From contig DBRH01000029.1 in assembly GCA_002305955.1 (NCBI GenBank), positions 43,971 through 73,451 of the forward strand: a DNA stretch of 29,481 bases. Direction: 5' to 3'. The stretch comes from Kosmotogaceae bacterium UBA1373 (lineage in GTDB: Bacteria; Thermotogota; Thermotogae; Petrotogales; Kosmotogaceae). Within the stretch, counting starts at the first letter, position 1. Every line of letters starts with the position of its first letter. The notes beneath the pieces were generated by a model that saw only the letters and a list, made by a program, of their open reading frames with translations, had not been told where the DNA came from and ran no database searches. Shown here piece by piece: positions 21,208-29,020 of the stretch. A program made the position numbers and the translations under genes.

Positions 21208-22551
21208 TCATCCCTCGTAGTGTACACGCTTCTTCCCGACGTAGAGTTGCACCATCGTGAGAAGAAGGATTATCATGAAGAGAATATAGGCGGCCGCACT
21301 GGCCACTCCCATCCTCTGCTGGTTGTAAAAGGCGTCAAAGACGTAGTAAACGAGCGTGAGCCCGCTCTTGTTGACAGGTCCGGGCAAGCCCTGGTACAGG
21401 ATGAATATCTGGGAGAAGACTTTGAAGGCACCGATCATAGTTATTATCATTATGAAGAAGGTCGTTCCCGATAGAAGGGGCCAGGTGATGAACTTGAATT
21501 TCTGCCAGGAACTGGCTCCATCGACATCGGCCGCCTCGTAGTAAGACCTGTCGATGTTCTGGAGACCGGCCAGAAATATCACGGCCGTATAGCCGACGTG
21601 CTGCCAGACCGAGACTATGGCGATCGTGGGTATCGTCCAGACTTCTTCCTTGAGCCATGCGATCTTCGGCAGGTTGAACCACGACAGGATGTAGTTCAGA
21701 AGGCCGAACTGGTCGTTGAACATCCACTGCCAGACCAGGGAAACGGCGACCACCGATGTCACGAATGGTATGAAATACGCCGTTCTGAAGAGCGAGCGGA
21801 GCTTTATGCTCTTGTTGAGAAGGACGGCGATCAGTAGGGCCAGCACTATCTGTGTCGGAACCGAGAGTACAACGTAATAGATGGTGTTGAAGATCGACTT
21901 CAAGAAGTCCGAGCTCTCCTTGGCCAGCACGAAGTACTGCAAAAAGTCGACGCTCTCCTTCAACAGAACCCTCGAAAGAAGGTAGTATATCCCTATGAAA
22001 AGTATGAGCGTTACCCACTGGCTCGACTTCATTTTAACGCTCTGTATCGAACCTCTGCGCCTCAGGAAGATTACCAGCGCAAAGGCGGCCATCGCCAGTC
22101 CGTACAGTATCCCGGCCATCGTCACCCCGTCCGAGAGGTTCCTCAAAACCACATAACCGGCTAGAACTCCTGCGAACAGCGCATAGAGCGTTGCATGCTC
22201 CTTCTCGGGTTTATCGTACTTGCTCGCGCCGCAGAGAAGGAAATGGACCATCTGAACCAGGACCAGAGTCGCAACAGCATAGACGGCCATGTTGATGATC
22301 GAATAAAGCAGGTTCATCTGAACGGGGTACGAGATCCTGAAGAGTTCCTTGTAGTTGTCCAGACCTATGAAGTAGCGAGAGGCCGAAGTGTAATCCCATT
22401 TGAAAAAACTTAATACGAGAGAGAAGCCTATCGGCCAGAAAGTGAAGACACCAAGGATCGCCAGCGAAGGCAGGAGAAACAGATAGGCTTTCCAGGTCTC
22501 TCTCCAGTATTTTTTCGATCGCCTATTGTAAGACAAAACCTTTCCCCCCAT
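21208..22551 (-). CDS. malF: Sugar ABC transporter permease, MalF type with extra membrane segments
   Basis: A 447-residue inner-membrane permease of the CUT1 class. The first helix (about 17-40) and the phrase FIGLDNYKELF are typical. Between residues 85 and 200 there are four or so extra hydrophobic segments not found in ordinary 300-residue permeases. The core transport domain follows from about 215 (NTIYYVVLSVPTQIVLALLIA), with the EAA loop YYEAADVDGASSWQKF near 345. The ATG directly follows the folP stop. A TTG five codons later is preceded by GGGGGG at a good distance and may be the real start. There is no solute-binding protein gene or ATPase gene beside it, so the substrate is unknown; maltose-like or other oligosaccharides are guesses. 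Confidence 0.88.
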   Translation of the reverse strand: MGGKVLSYNRRSKKYWRETWKAYLFLLPSLAILGVFTFWPIGFSLVLSFFKWDYTSASRYFIGLDNYKELFRISYPVQMNLLYSIINMAVYAVATLVLVQMVHFLLCGASKYDKPEKEHATLYALFAGVLAGYVVLRNLSDGVTMAGILYGLAMAAFALVIFLRRRGSIQSVKMKSSQWVTLILFIGIYYLLSRVLLKESVDFLQYFVLAKESSDFLKSIFNTIYYVVLSVPTQIVLALLIAVLLNKSIKLRSLFRTAYFIPFVTSVVAVSLVWQWMFNDQFGLLNYILSWFNLPKIAWLKEEVWTIPTIAIVSVWQHVGYTAVIFLAGLQNIDRSYYEAADVDGASSWQKFKFITWPLLSGTTFFIMIITMIGAFKVFSQIFILYQGLPGPVNKSGLTLVYYVFDAFYNQQRMGVASAAAYILFMIILLLTMVQLYVGKKRVHYEG

Positions 22552-23397
22552 TCACTGCTCAGTGGATTTGTCCATCAACTTCAGTATATCAAAGATTCTT
22601 CGGTGCTCTTCAACGTCGTGTACTCTCAATATCTTCACTCCCTTCAGATAGAGGTACGTGGAGACGGCGAGAGTTTCCTCGAGTCTATTCTCGACGGGCA
22701 GACCGGAGACGTATCCCATGAAGCTCTTTCTAGAATGGCCCACCAGCACCGGGTACTTAAGGCAGGTGAAGTCGGTGATATTCTTGAGAATCTCCAGGCT
22801 CTGAAGGGCGTTCTTGGCGAAACCAATGCCGGGGTCGAGAATTATCCCGTCCTTTCTCACCCCTCCTGCCACGGCCTTTTCGCAACGTTCAAGCAGTTGC
22901 TCCTTAACCTGAGATACTACATCGGAGTAATCGGTGAGCCGGCTCATGGTCGAGGGAGTGCCCTTCATGTGCATTATTACGACCGCGGCTCCGTTCTTCG
23001 CCACGACCTCTATCATAGCGGGATCGACCAAACCTGTTATGTCGTTGACGATGTCGGCTCCCTCCGAGAGCGCCTGCGAAGCCGTGTTGCAGTTGTATGT
23101 ATCGACCGAGATGATCGCCTCCGGTCTTCGCTCCCTGATACCCCTGACGACAGGAACGACCCGGCGTACTTCCTCCTGCCAGTCGATGGCTCCTGCCCCG
23201 GGTCGGGAAGATTCACCGCCTATATCGATTATAGAAGCGCCGCTATCGAGCATCTCCATCGCCCTTTCCACGGCGGTCCGTGGATCGGGGACCCGGCTCC
23301 CGGGGTAGAAGGAATCGGGTGTGGTGTTGATTATACCCATTATCACGGGTGAGGAGAGATCGAGCGATCTCCCGTTTCTGAAATCCATTCTCGTCAA
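22552..23397 (-). CDS. folP: Dihydropteroate synthase
   Basis: A 281-residue TIM-barrel enzyme joining p-aminobenzoate to 6-hydroxymethyl-dihydropterin diphosphate in folate synthesis. Signatures are GIINTTPDSFYPGS (residues 21-34), DIGGESSRPGA (57-67), SVDTYN (about 97), NDITGL (about 117), DPGIGFAKN (about 192) and GHSRKSF (about 219). All expected substrate-binding residues appear. The TTG at 23397 overlaps the pyrG stop as TTGA; an ATG three codons later is an alternative. Other folate genes are not in the window. It leads directly into the permease gene with no gap. Confidence 0.95.
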   Translation of the reverse strand: MTRMDFRNGRSLDLSSPVIMGIINTTPDSFYPGSRVPDPRTAVERAMEMLDSGASIIDIGGESSRPGAGAIDWQEEVRRVVPVVRGIRERRPEAIISVDTYNCNTASQALSEGADIVNDITGLVDPAMIEVVAKNGAAVVIMHMKGTPSTMSRLTDYSDVVSQVKEQLLERCEKAVAGGVRKDGIILDPGIGFAKNALQSLEILKNITDFTCLKYPVLVGHSRKSFMGYVSGLPVENRLEETLAVSTYLYLKGVKILRVHDVEEHRRIFDILKLMDKSTEQ

Positions 23398-24974
23398 TCT
23401 TTTTTTCGCCCCCTGACTCTTTCCACGAAGAGTCTGAACAGCGGACTGGGGCGGCCCACTTTCGAGCCGAACTCCGGGTGGTACTGAATCCCGAGGAAGA
23501 AATCCCTGCCTGGCAACTCGATGGCCTCCACGAAAGCGGCCTTGGACGAGATCACCAACCTGCCGGAAAGGTTCTCGTCCGGCTCGCTGAAGAGGTCCCG
23601 GAAGTCCTCGTAGTTGACTTCGTACCTGTGCCTGTGCCTCTCGTGAACCGGACTGGCCCCGTAAGCCTCCATGAGAAGCGTACCCACCTTTATTGGAGTC
23701 TCCTGTGCGCCCAGTCTCATGGTCCCGCCGAGTTTGAGTATCTTCTTCTGTTCCTCCATTATATCGATCACCGGATAGGGCGTCGCCGGATCGAATTCGG
23801 TGGAGTTAGCGCCTTCAAGGCCGGCCACATTTCTGGCGTACTCTATAACCATTAGCTGCATACCCAGACAGATACCCAGAATGGGTACGTTGTTCTCGCG
23901 CGCGTACCTTATCACGGCTATCTTTCCCTCTATGCCCCTCTTTCCGAAACCGCCGGGAATTATCAGGCCCTCGTATTCGGCCAGGGTGTTTTTGATCTGC
24001 TCCTGCGTCATATCCTCGAAGACCTGGGAATCGAGGACTTCCGGCTTGCTGGCGCCACACAGGCAAATACTCTCGGATATGCTCTTGTAGGCGTCGTCCG
24101 TTCCCAGATATTTGCCGATTATGGCGATCTTCGAAGGGATGAAGTTTCTAGGGTAGTCCCATTCAAACCTCTCCATTATCTCGAGGTTGAGCCTGGTGGC
24201 TATCTTTCTGTGAATGCCGTAAGAGTAAACGATCGAGGGGACATCGTAAACGTTCTTAGAGTCGGGCAGATTGAAGACCATCTCCCTTTCGACGCCGCCG
24301 AAGAGGGCGATCTTTCTAAGCTCGTTCTCCTCAACCGGTTCCTCGGATCTCACGGCGATCATCTGCGGCTGAATGCCTATCCTCCTCAAGAGCTGCACCG
24401 ACTGCTGAGTGGGTTTGGTCTTGAACTCGCTCGTGACCCTGAGGTAGGGTACGTAGGTCACGTGGACGAAGAGAAAGTTCTCGGAACCCTCCTCTACCGA
24501 GAGCTCCCTGATGGCTTCGAGAAAGATCTCGCCCTCGATGTCGCCCACAGTTCCGCCGATCTCTATCATGATCAACTCGCCCGGAATCCTTCTTATCCTG
24601 CCTTTTATCTCCTCGGTCACGTGCGGCACCATCTGGACGGTCGCCCCCAGGAAGCTCCCTTCCCTCTCCTTGTCTATGATGGCTTTGAAGATCTGGCCGG
24701 CCGTCATATTGTTCTCGCGTCGCATATCCTTTCCAAGGAACCTCTCGTAATGGCCGAGGTCTAGATCGGCTTCGTAGCCGTCCTCCGTTACGAAAACCTC
24801 CCCGTGCTGGTTGGGATTCATCGTGCCGGCATCTATATTGAGGTATGGGTCTATCTTCAGGGTGTTGACCTCCACCCCGCACTCCTTCATAACACGGGCT
24901 ATGGAGGCCGAAAGTATTCCCTTTCCGATTCCGCTGAGCACTCCTCCCGTTACTACCACGTACTTCTTCTTCAT
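23394..24974 (-). CDS. pyrG: CTP synthase
   Basis: A 526-residue two-domain enzyme that aminates UTP to CTP with glutamine. The synthetase half begins with KYVVVTGGVLSGIGKGI, including the P-loop, and contains IEIGGTVGDIEG (138-149). The glutamine amidotransferase half has the nucleophile Cys369 in GICLGMQ and the catalytic His499 and Glu501 in YHPEF. Length and motifs are those of a complete enzyme. Start ATG overlaps the stop of nfo by 4 bases. It is the third gene of the super-operon. Confidence 0.97.
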   Translation of the reverse strand: MKKKYVVVTGGVLSGIGKGILSASIARVMKECGVEVNTLKIDPYLNIDAGTMNPNQHGEVFVTEDGYEADLDLGHYERFLGKDMRRENNMTAGQIFKAIIDKEREGSFLGATVQMVPHVTEEIKGRIRRIPGELIMIEIGGTVGDIEGEIFLEAIRELSVEEGSENFLFVHVTYVPYLRVTSEFKTKPTQQSVQLLRRIGIQPQMIAVRSEEPVEENELRKIALFGGVEREMVFNLPDSKNVYDVPSIVYSYGIHRKIATRLNLEIMERFEWDYPRNFIPSKIAIIGKYLGTDDAYKSISESICLCGASKPEVLDSQVFEDMTQEQIKNTLAEYEGLIIPGGFGKRGIEGKIAVIRYARENNVPILGICLGMQLMVIEYARNVAGLEGANSTEFDPATPYPVIDIMEEQKKILKLGGTMRLGAQETPIKVGTLLMEAYGASPVHERHRHRYEVNYEDFRDLFSEPDENLSGRLVISSKAAFVEAIELPGRDFFLGIQYHPEFGSKVGRPSPLFRLFVERVRGRKKD

Positions 24975-25840
24975 AGAATGTTCTCCCGATTATTCAATAG
25001 TTCTCTTATATACTTGATCTCTTCTGCGTGGTCGGCGTCTTCGCCCGGGGTCTCCAGAAGCCAGGGCTTCTGCTGTATCTCTTCGCAGGAGAGGAACTCC
25101 CTGAATCCCCCGTCCATGCCTATATAACCCTTGCCTATGACTTCGTGTCTGTCCTTGCCGGCGCCCAGGGGAAATTTACTGTCGTTGAGGTGTACCATCT
25201 TCAACTTCTCATATCCGACCGTGGAGTCGATGCTCTCTATCAGAAACTTCGTCCCGTCGATAGTCCTGATATCGAAGCCGGAATCGAAACCGTGACAGGT
25301 ATCGTAGGTTATGCCTATCCTCGAAGGCCCGGACGACCCGTCTATAATACTCTTCAACTCTTCGAAACTACTGCCTATATGGTTGCCCTTGGCGGCGACG
25401 TTCTCCAGAAGAAGCATCACGTCGTTGTCCTGATTTTCGCCCAGAACTATATCGATTCCCCTCACTATCCTGTCTATGCCGGTCTGGAGACCGTCCCCCA
25501 GATGGCTCCCCGGATGGAAGTTCAAATACTTCAGCCCCAGAGCGGCCGTGATCTTCATCTCGATCGAGAGCAGCGTCACAGACTTATCCCATACCTCCTC
25601 GCTGGAGGAAGCCAGGTTTATAAGATAACCCGAGTGGACCATGCAAGAGTAAGGGTCGATGCCTTTGGCTTTCATCTCGTCCTTGAAAGCCCGGGCGATC
25701 TTATCCTCGGGAAGCGAGGCTCTCCACATCCTGGGACTGTGCGGGAAGATCTGGAAAGTGTTTCCGCCCATTTTCGACGTATCTCCGGGGACTTTATCGA
25801 AGCCCTTCGAAGTCGACATATGCGCGCCCAGCTTTATCAC
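24971..25840 (-). CDS. nfo: Endonuclease IV (AP endonuclease)
   Basis: A 289-residue zinc-dependent AP endonuclease of base-excision repair. The start is GTG at 25840, six bases after GAGGTG, giving the family N-terminus MIKLGAHMS; a longer frame from ATG 25861 lacks a ribosome site. Zinc-ligand motifs appear in order: VHSGYLINLA, NFHPGSH, LLLENVA, YDTCHGFDSG, VHLNDSK and LLETPG. The phrase GKDRHEVIGKGYIG is also conserved. It starts 17 bases after the lepA stop. Thermophile and mesophile Thermotogota both carry this type of repair enzyme, so it gives no ecological signal. Confidence 0.95.
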   Translation of the reverse strand: MIKLGAHMSTSKGFDKVPGDTSKMGGNTFQIFPHSPRMWRASLPEDKIARAFKDEMKAKGIDPYSCMVHSGYLINLASSSEEVWDKSVTLLSIEMKITAALGLKYLNFHPGSHLGDGLQTGIDRIVRGIDIVLGENQDNDVMLLLENVAAKGNHIGSSFEELKSIIDGSSGPSRIGITYDTCHGFDSGFDIRTIDGTKFLIESIDSTVGYEKLKMVHLNDSKFPLGAGKDRHEVIGKGYIGMDGGFREFLSCEEIQQKPWLLETPGEDADHAEEIKYIRELLNNRENIL

Positions 25841-25857
25841 GGAATCACCTCGCGCTC

Positions 25858-27669
25858 TCATTCTTCATCGCCGATCCGCAAGATAGCGAGGAAGGCGTTC
25901 TGAGGAATAGTTACCTGACCTATCTCTCTCATTCTCTTCTTTCCCTCTTTTTGTTTCTCCAGCAGCTTCATCTTCCTGGTAACGTCCCCGCCGTAGCACT
26001 TGGCCAGAACGTCCTTCCTGAGGGCCTTTATATCGCTCCGGGCGATTATCCTGCCACGGGCCCTGGCCTGTATCGGTATCTGGAACTGATGCTGGGGTAT
26101 TAGTTCGCTCAGCTTGTCCACAACCTTCTTGGCCACCGCGTACTCCTTGTCTACATGAACTATGAACGACAGGGAATCCACGGTGTCCTTGTTGACGAGT
26201 ATGGTCACCTTGACCAGGTTCGATTCTCTGTAGCCGATGATATCGTAATCCATCGAGGCGTATCCTCTTGAGAGCGCCTTCATCCTGTCGAAGAAGTCGA
26301 ACATTATCTCCGAGAGGGGCGTCACGAACTTCATGACCACCCTGTTTTTGCCGGCGTTCTCGACGGCCTTGAACTCGCCCCTCTTTTCGGTCGTAATGAA
26401 ACCGATGAGGTTGCCCATGTAATCGGATGGAGTGATTATAGAAAGCTCCACGAAGGGCTCTTCGACCTTTGCGAACTCTCCCGGTTCGGGAAAACTTGCC
26501 GGGTTGGTAATCTCTTGAACGGTTCCGTCGCTCATGGTTACCCTGTAAACTACGTTCGGCGCCGTCAGTATACAGGTGATATCGAACTCCCTCTCGAGTC
26601 TCTCCCTCACCACATCCATATGGAGCAAGCCGAGGAAGCCGACTCTGAAGCCAAAGCCCAGCGCCGGGGAGTTTTCCGGCTCGAAGACCAGGGCTGCATC
26701 GTTCAGCTTGAACTTGTCGAGAGCCTTTCGCAGCTCTTCGTAGTACTCGGGCATGCCGGGAAACATGCCGGCATAAACCATGGGCTTGGCGACTTTGTAA
26801 CCGGGAAGGGCCTCGGGAGTGGAGCTGGTGGCGCCTGTGATCGTATCGCCGATTTTGGCGCTTGCCACTTCTTTGATAACGGCTATGATGTAACCGACCT
26901 CTCCGGCGTCGATAGAATCTGTTGGGACCATCTGCGGAAGGAAGTAACCAACCTCTATAACCTCGAAGATTTCACGGGAGGACATCATCATGATTCTGTC
27001 GCCTGCCCTGACCGAACCTTCGAAAACTCTGACGTGAACAACCACACCCCTGTACTTGTCGTAAATCGCGTCGAAGATCAGCGCCTTGAGCGGAGCTGAA
27101 GTATTACCCGACGGCGGCGGGACGCGCTCGACCACTGCCTCGAGTATCTCCACGACGCCCTCTCCCGTTTTGGCGCTCGCCAGCAGACATTCCTCGGCTT
27201 TATAGCCGATCAAATCGACTATCTCGGCCAGCGTCTCCTCGATATTTGCGTTCGGAATATCAATTTTGTTCAGAACCGGTATCAGCTCGAGGTCGTTCTC
27301 TATGGCCAGATAAGTGTTTCCCACCGTCTGGGCTTCAACACCTTGCGAGGCGTCCACAAGAAGAATCGCCCCCTCGCAGGCGGCCAGACTCCTCGAAACC
27401 TCGTAATTGAAATCGACGTGGCCGGGCGTGTCTATTATGTTTATCTCGTAAGTCTTGCCGTTCCGGGCCGTGTAATTCAGCTTCACGGGTTTGGACTTAA
27501 TCGTTATTCCCCTCTCGCGCTCGATGTCCATCGAATCCATGAACTGGTCCTTCATGCGCCGGTGTTCGATAGTGCCGGTTATATCCAGAAAACGATCGAC
27601 CAGCGTAGTCTTTCCGTGGTCGATATGGGCGATAATCGATATATTTCTTATCAGATCTCTACCAAACAT
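25858..27669 (-). CDS. lepA: Elongation factor 4 (back-translocase LepA)
   Basis: A 603-residue translational GTPase of standard LepA length. G1 is AHIDHGKTT (14-22), the switch II motif is DTPGHVDF near 79, and NKID is near 133. The C-terminal LepA-specific region contains RARGRIIARSDIKALRKDVLAKCYGGD in its usual form (quoted only in part: SDIKALRKDVLAKCYGGD). The ATG at 27669 follows GGGAGGG. It is the first gene of the long minus-strand run. A possible extended -10 box lies 28 bases upstream of the start. Confidence 0.96.
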   Translation of the reverse strand: MFGRDLIRNISIIAHIDHGKTTLVDRFLDITGTIEHRRMKDQFMDSMDIERERGITIKSKPVKLNYTARNGKTYEINIIDTPGHVDFNYEVSRSLAACEGAILLVDASQGVEAQTVGNTYLAIENDLELIPVLNKIDIPNANIEETLAEIVDLIGYKAEECLLASAKTGEGVVEILEAVVERVPPPSGNTSAPLKALIFDAIYDKYRGVVVHVRVFEGSVRAGDRIMMMSSREIFEVIEVGYFLPQMVPTDSIDAGEVGYIIAVIKEVASAKIGDTITGATSSTPEALPGYKVAKPMVYAGMFPGMPEYYEELRKALDKFKLNDAALVFEPENSPALGFGFRVGFLGLLHMDVVRERLEREFDITCILTAPNVVYRVTMSDGTVQEITNPASFPEPGEFAKVEEPFVELSIITPSDYMGNLIGFITTEKRGEFKAVENAGKNRVVMKFVTPLSEIMFDFFDRMKALSRGYASMDYDIIGYRESNLVKVTILVNKDTVDSLSFIVHVDKEYAVAKKVVDKLSELIPQHQFQIPIQARARGRIIARSDIKALRKDVLAKCYGGDVTRKMKLLEKQKEGKKRMREIGQVTIPQNAFLAILRIGDEE

Positions 27670-27696
27670 GAAATTCCCTCCCGCCGATCAAGAAGA

Positions 27697-27705
27697 ATTG
27701 TAACA
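27697..27705 (-). promoter_or_regulatory. Candidate extended -10 promoter of the lepA super-operon
   Basis: On the minus strand TGTTACAAT gives a TGn plus TACAAT extended -10, 28 bases before the lepA ATG. No good -35 box is seen at the proper distance. The 132-base gap between the upstream gene and lepA shows no clear terminator, so part of the transcription may also read through from upstream. Confidence 0.35.
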
Positions 27706-27801
27706 TGCGATGACCGCGGTAGTTTTAACCTCCCGCGAAAATGTAGTAATATGTGTAGAAAAAGAACCGTCGGACGTCAGGATAAAGCTCAAGACGTTAT
27801 C

Positions 27802-28815
27802 TCAGTGGTTTCCTCTGTAGAGTCTGCTCTGGAACATTCGCGAATACTCGGTCCAGGAAGAGTCTTCCGGCGTCGCGGCGGCCTGGGACTCGAAATGGTC
27901 CAGCCTCGCGTCCAGGTTGTCGCACAGCGACAGAATGAAGGCCTCCCTAGTCTTCGGTGTCACGGGAGAGCCGTATTGCAACTCCCCGTGGTGGCTTATA
28001 ACCGCATGGATCAGCTCGCTGGCCAGAGTCTCGGGGAAGCCGTCGATCTTCACGATCTCCCTTTCGAGGATCCTCACTCCTATCGCTATGTGGTCCTCGA
28101 GCTGACCGCGATCGGTGTATTCGAAGGCGTAATCGTCGGTCGAATAGGTTTTCACCTTTCCTATATCGTGCAGAAGCGCCGCCGTCACCAGCATATCCCT
28201 GTCGATACTCTCTCGCGAAGGCGAAAGGTCGTATATGCCCAGCGCATACCTGGCCACCTGGAAACTGTGACCGGCGAGGCCTCCTATAAGGGCGTGGTGA
28301 TAAGTCTTGGCTGCCGGGGAGTCGAAAAACTCGCGGCAGGAACCATTCTCGCCCAGCAATCCCTCAAGCAATTCTCTCAAAAACCCGTTCTTCACGCTCT
28401 CGATCAGCCGTTGTATCTCGGATCTGAGAGCGGCGATATCGCGAACGACAGGTATGAGCTGGGTGGTAGAGCCGGCGCTGTAAGCTTCCATCTCATCGAG
28501 TGTGAAATTCCTCTTCACCTTTATACTCAGCCCGTACTTCTCGTCGCGCATATAATCGGCCAGCGCTATATGGCCTGCACGCGGCTCTATAACTCCAGAG
28601 TCGCCTATCCATGCCTTGGACTCGACTCTGCTCTTCGAATCGCCAACGGTGCAGGCGTAGTACGGGCCGCGACTCCCTTCGATCCTTTCGGCCGAAAACA
28701 CGAAGAAAAAGCCCGGCCTCATGTTGATAAAATTCTCAACCTTGTTCTGGAGCACGTTGTAAGACTGGAGTATCTCCGACAGTGTAGGATAATCGTCCTG
28801 CTTTCCCCTTATCAT
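27802..28815 (-). CDS. YhaM-like OB-fold/HD-domain 3'-5' exoribonuclease family protein
   Basis: A 337-residue protein with an N-terminal OB-fold-like nucleic-acid-binding region (about 28-110, FFFVFSAERIEGSRGPYYACT) and a C-terminal HD domain. The HD metal site is visible as GHSFQVARY, then ALLHDIGK, then ISHHGELQYGSPVTPKTREA, the last being very characteristic of YhaM. YhaM-type enzymes trim RNA and sometimes DNA from the 3' end. The ATG at 28815 is chosen because AAAGGAGAG lies 8 bases upstream; a start 8 codons earlier covers this site. The gene stands 132 bases before lepA and follows a 205-base spacer holding two hairpins. Confidence 0.85.
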   Translation of the reverse strand: MIRGKQDDYPTLSEILQSYNVLQNKVENFINMRPGFFFVFSAERIEGSRGPYYACTVGDSKSRVESKAWIGDSGVIEPRAGHIALADYMRDEKYGLSIKVKRNFTLDEMEAYSAGSTTQLIPVVRDIAALRSEIQRLIESVKNGFLRELLEGLLGENGSCREFFDSPAAKTYHHALIGGLAGHSFQVARYALGIYDLSPSRESIDRDMLVTAALLHDIGKVKTYSTDDYAFEYTDRGQLEDHIAIGVRILEREIVKIDGFPETLASELIHAVISHHGELQYGSPVTPKTREAFILSLCDNLDARLDHFESQAAATPEDSSWTEYSRMFQSRLYRGNH

Positions 28816-28902
28816 TTTGCTTTCTCTCCTTTCGGCCACTCCGGGTTTCTGTTAAGTCTTTACCAATAATAGACTGCGAACGATGGGACTTATGTTCACA
28901 AA

Positions 28903-28920
28903 CCCTTCTTCAGAGAAGGG
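28903..28920. repeat. Perfect hairpin in the spacer
   Basis: CCCTTCT and AGAAGGG form a perfect 7-bp stem around a TCAG loop. On the minus strand it is followed by TTTGTG, a weak T tract. It could be a second, weaker terminator for the upstream minus-strand gene, or a structure in the leader of the YhaM-like gene. Nothing else is recognisable in the 205-base spacer except the terminator next to it. Confidence 0.5.
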
Positions 28921-28971
28921 CGAATGGAGGAAATTACCTATCATCGCGAACGAAATAAGTGTAAGAATCAG

Positions 28972-28991
28972 AAAACCCCTGGAATCAGGGG
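28972..28991 (-). terminator. Intrinsic terminator of the AraC/GyrI-like gene
   Basis: On the minus strand CCCCTG-ATTC-CAGGGG, a 6-bp stem with a four-base loop, is followed by TTTTC. It lies 30 bases after the stop of the upstream minus-strand gene. The plus strand has only CTTTC after the stem, so the minus direction is favoured. Confidence 0.75.
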
Positions 28992-29020
28992 CTTTCATTA
29001 CTACTTCTATTTCACTATTT

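Noticed and set aside
27343..28869. A 508-codon open frame on the plus strand opposite lepA and the YhaM-like gene
   Set aside because: It spans two well-identified genes and their spacer on the other strand; its composition is that of a shadow frame.
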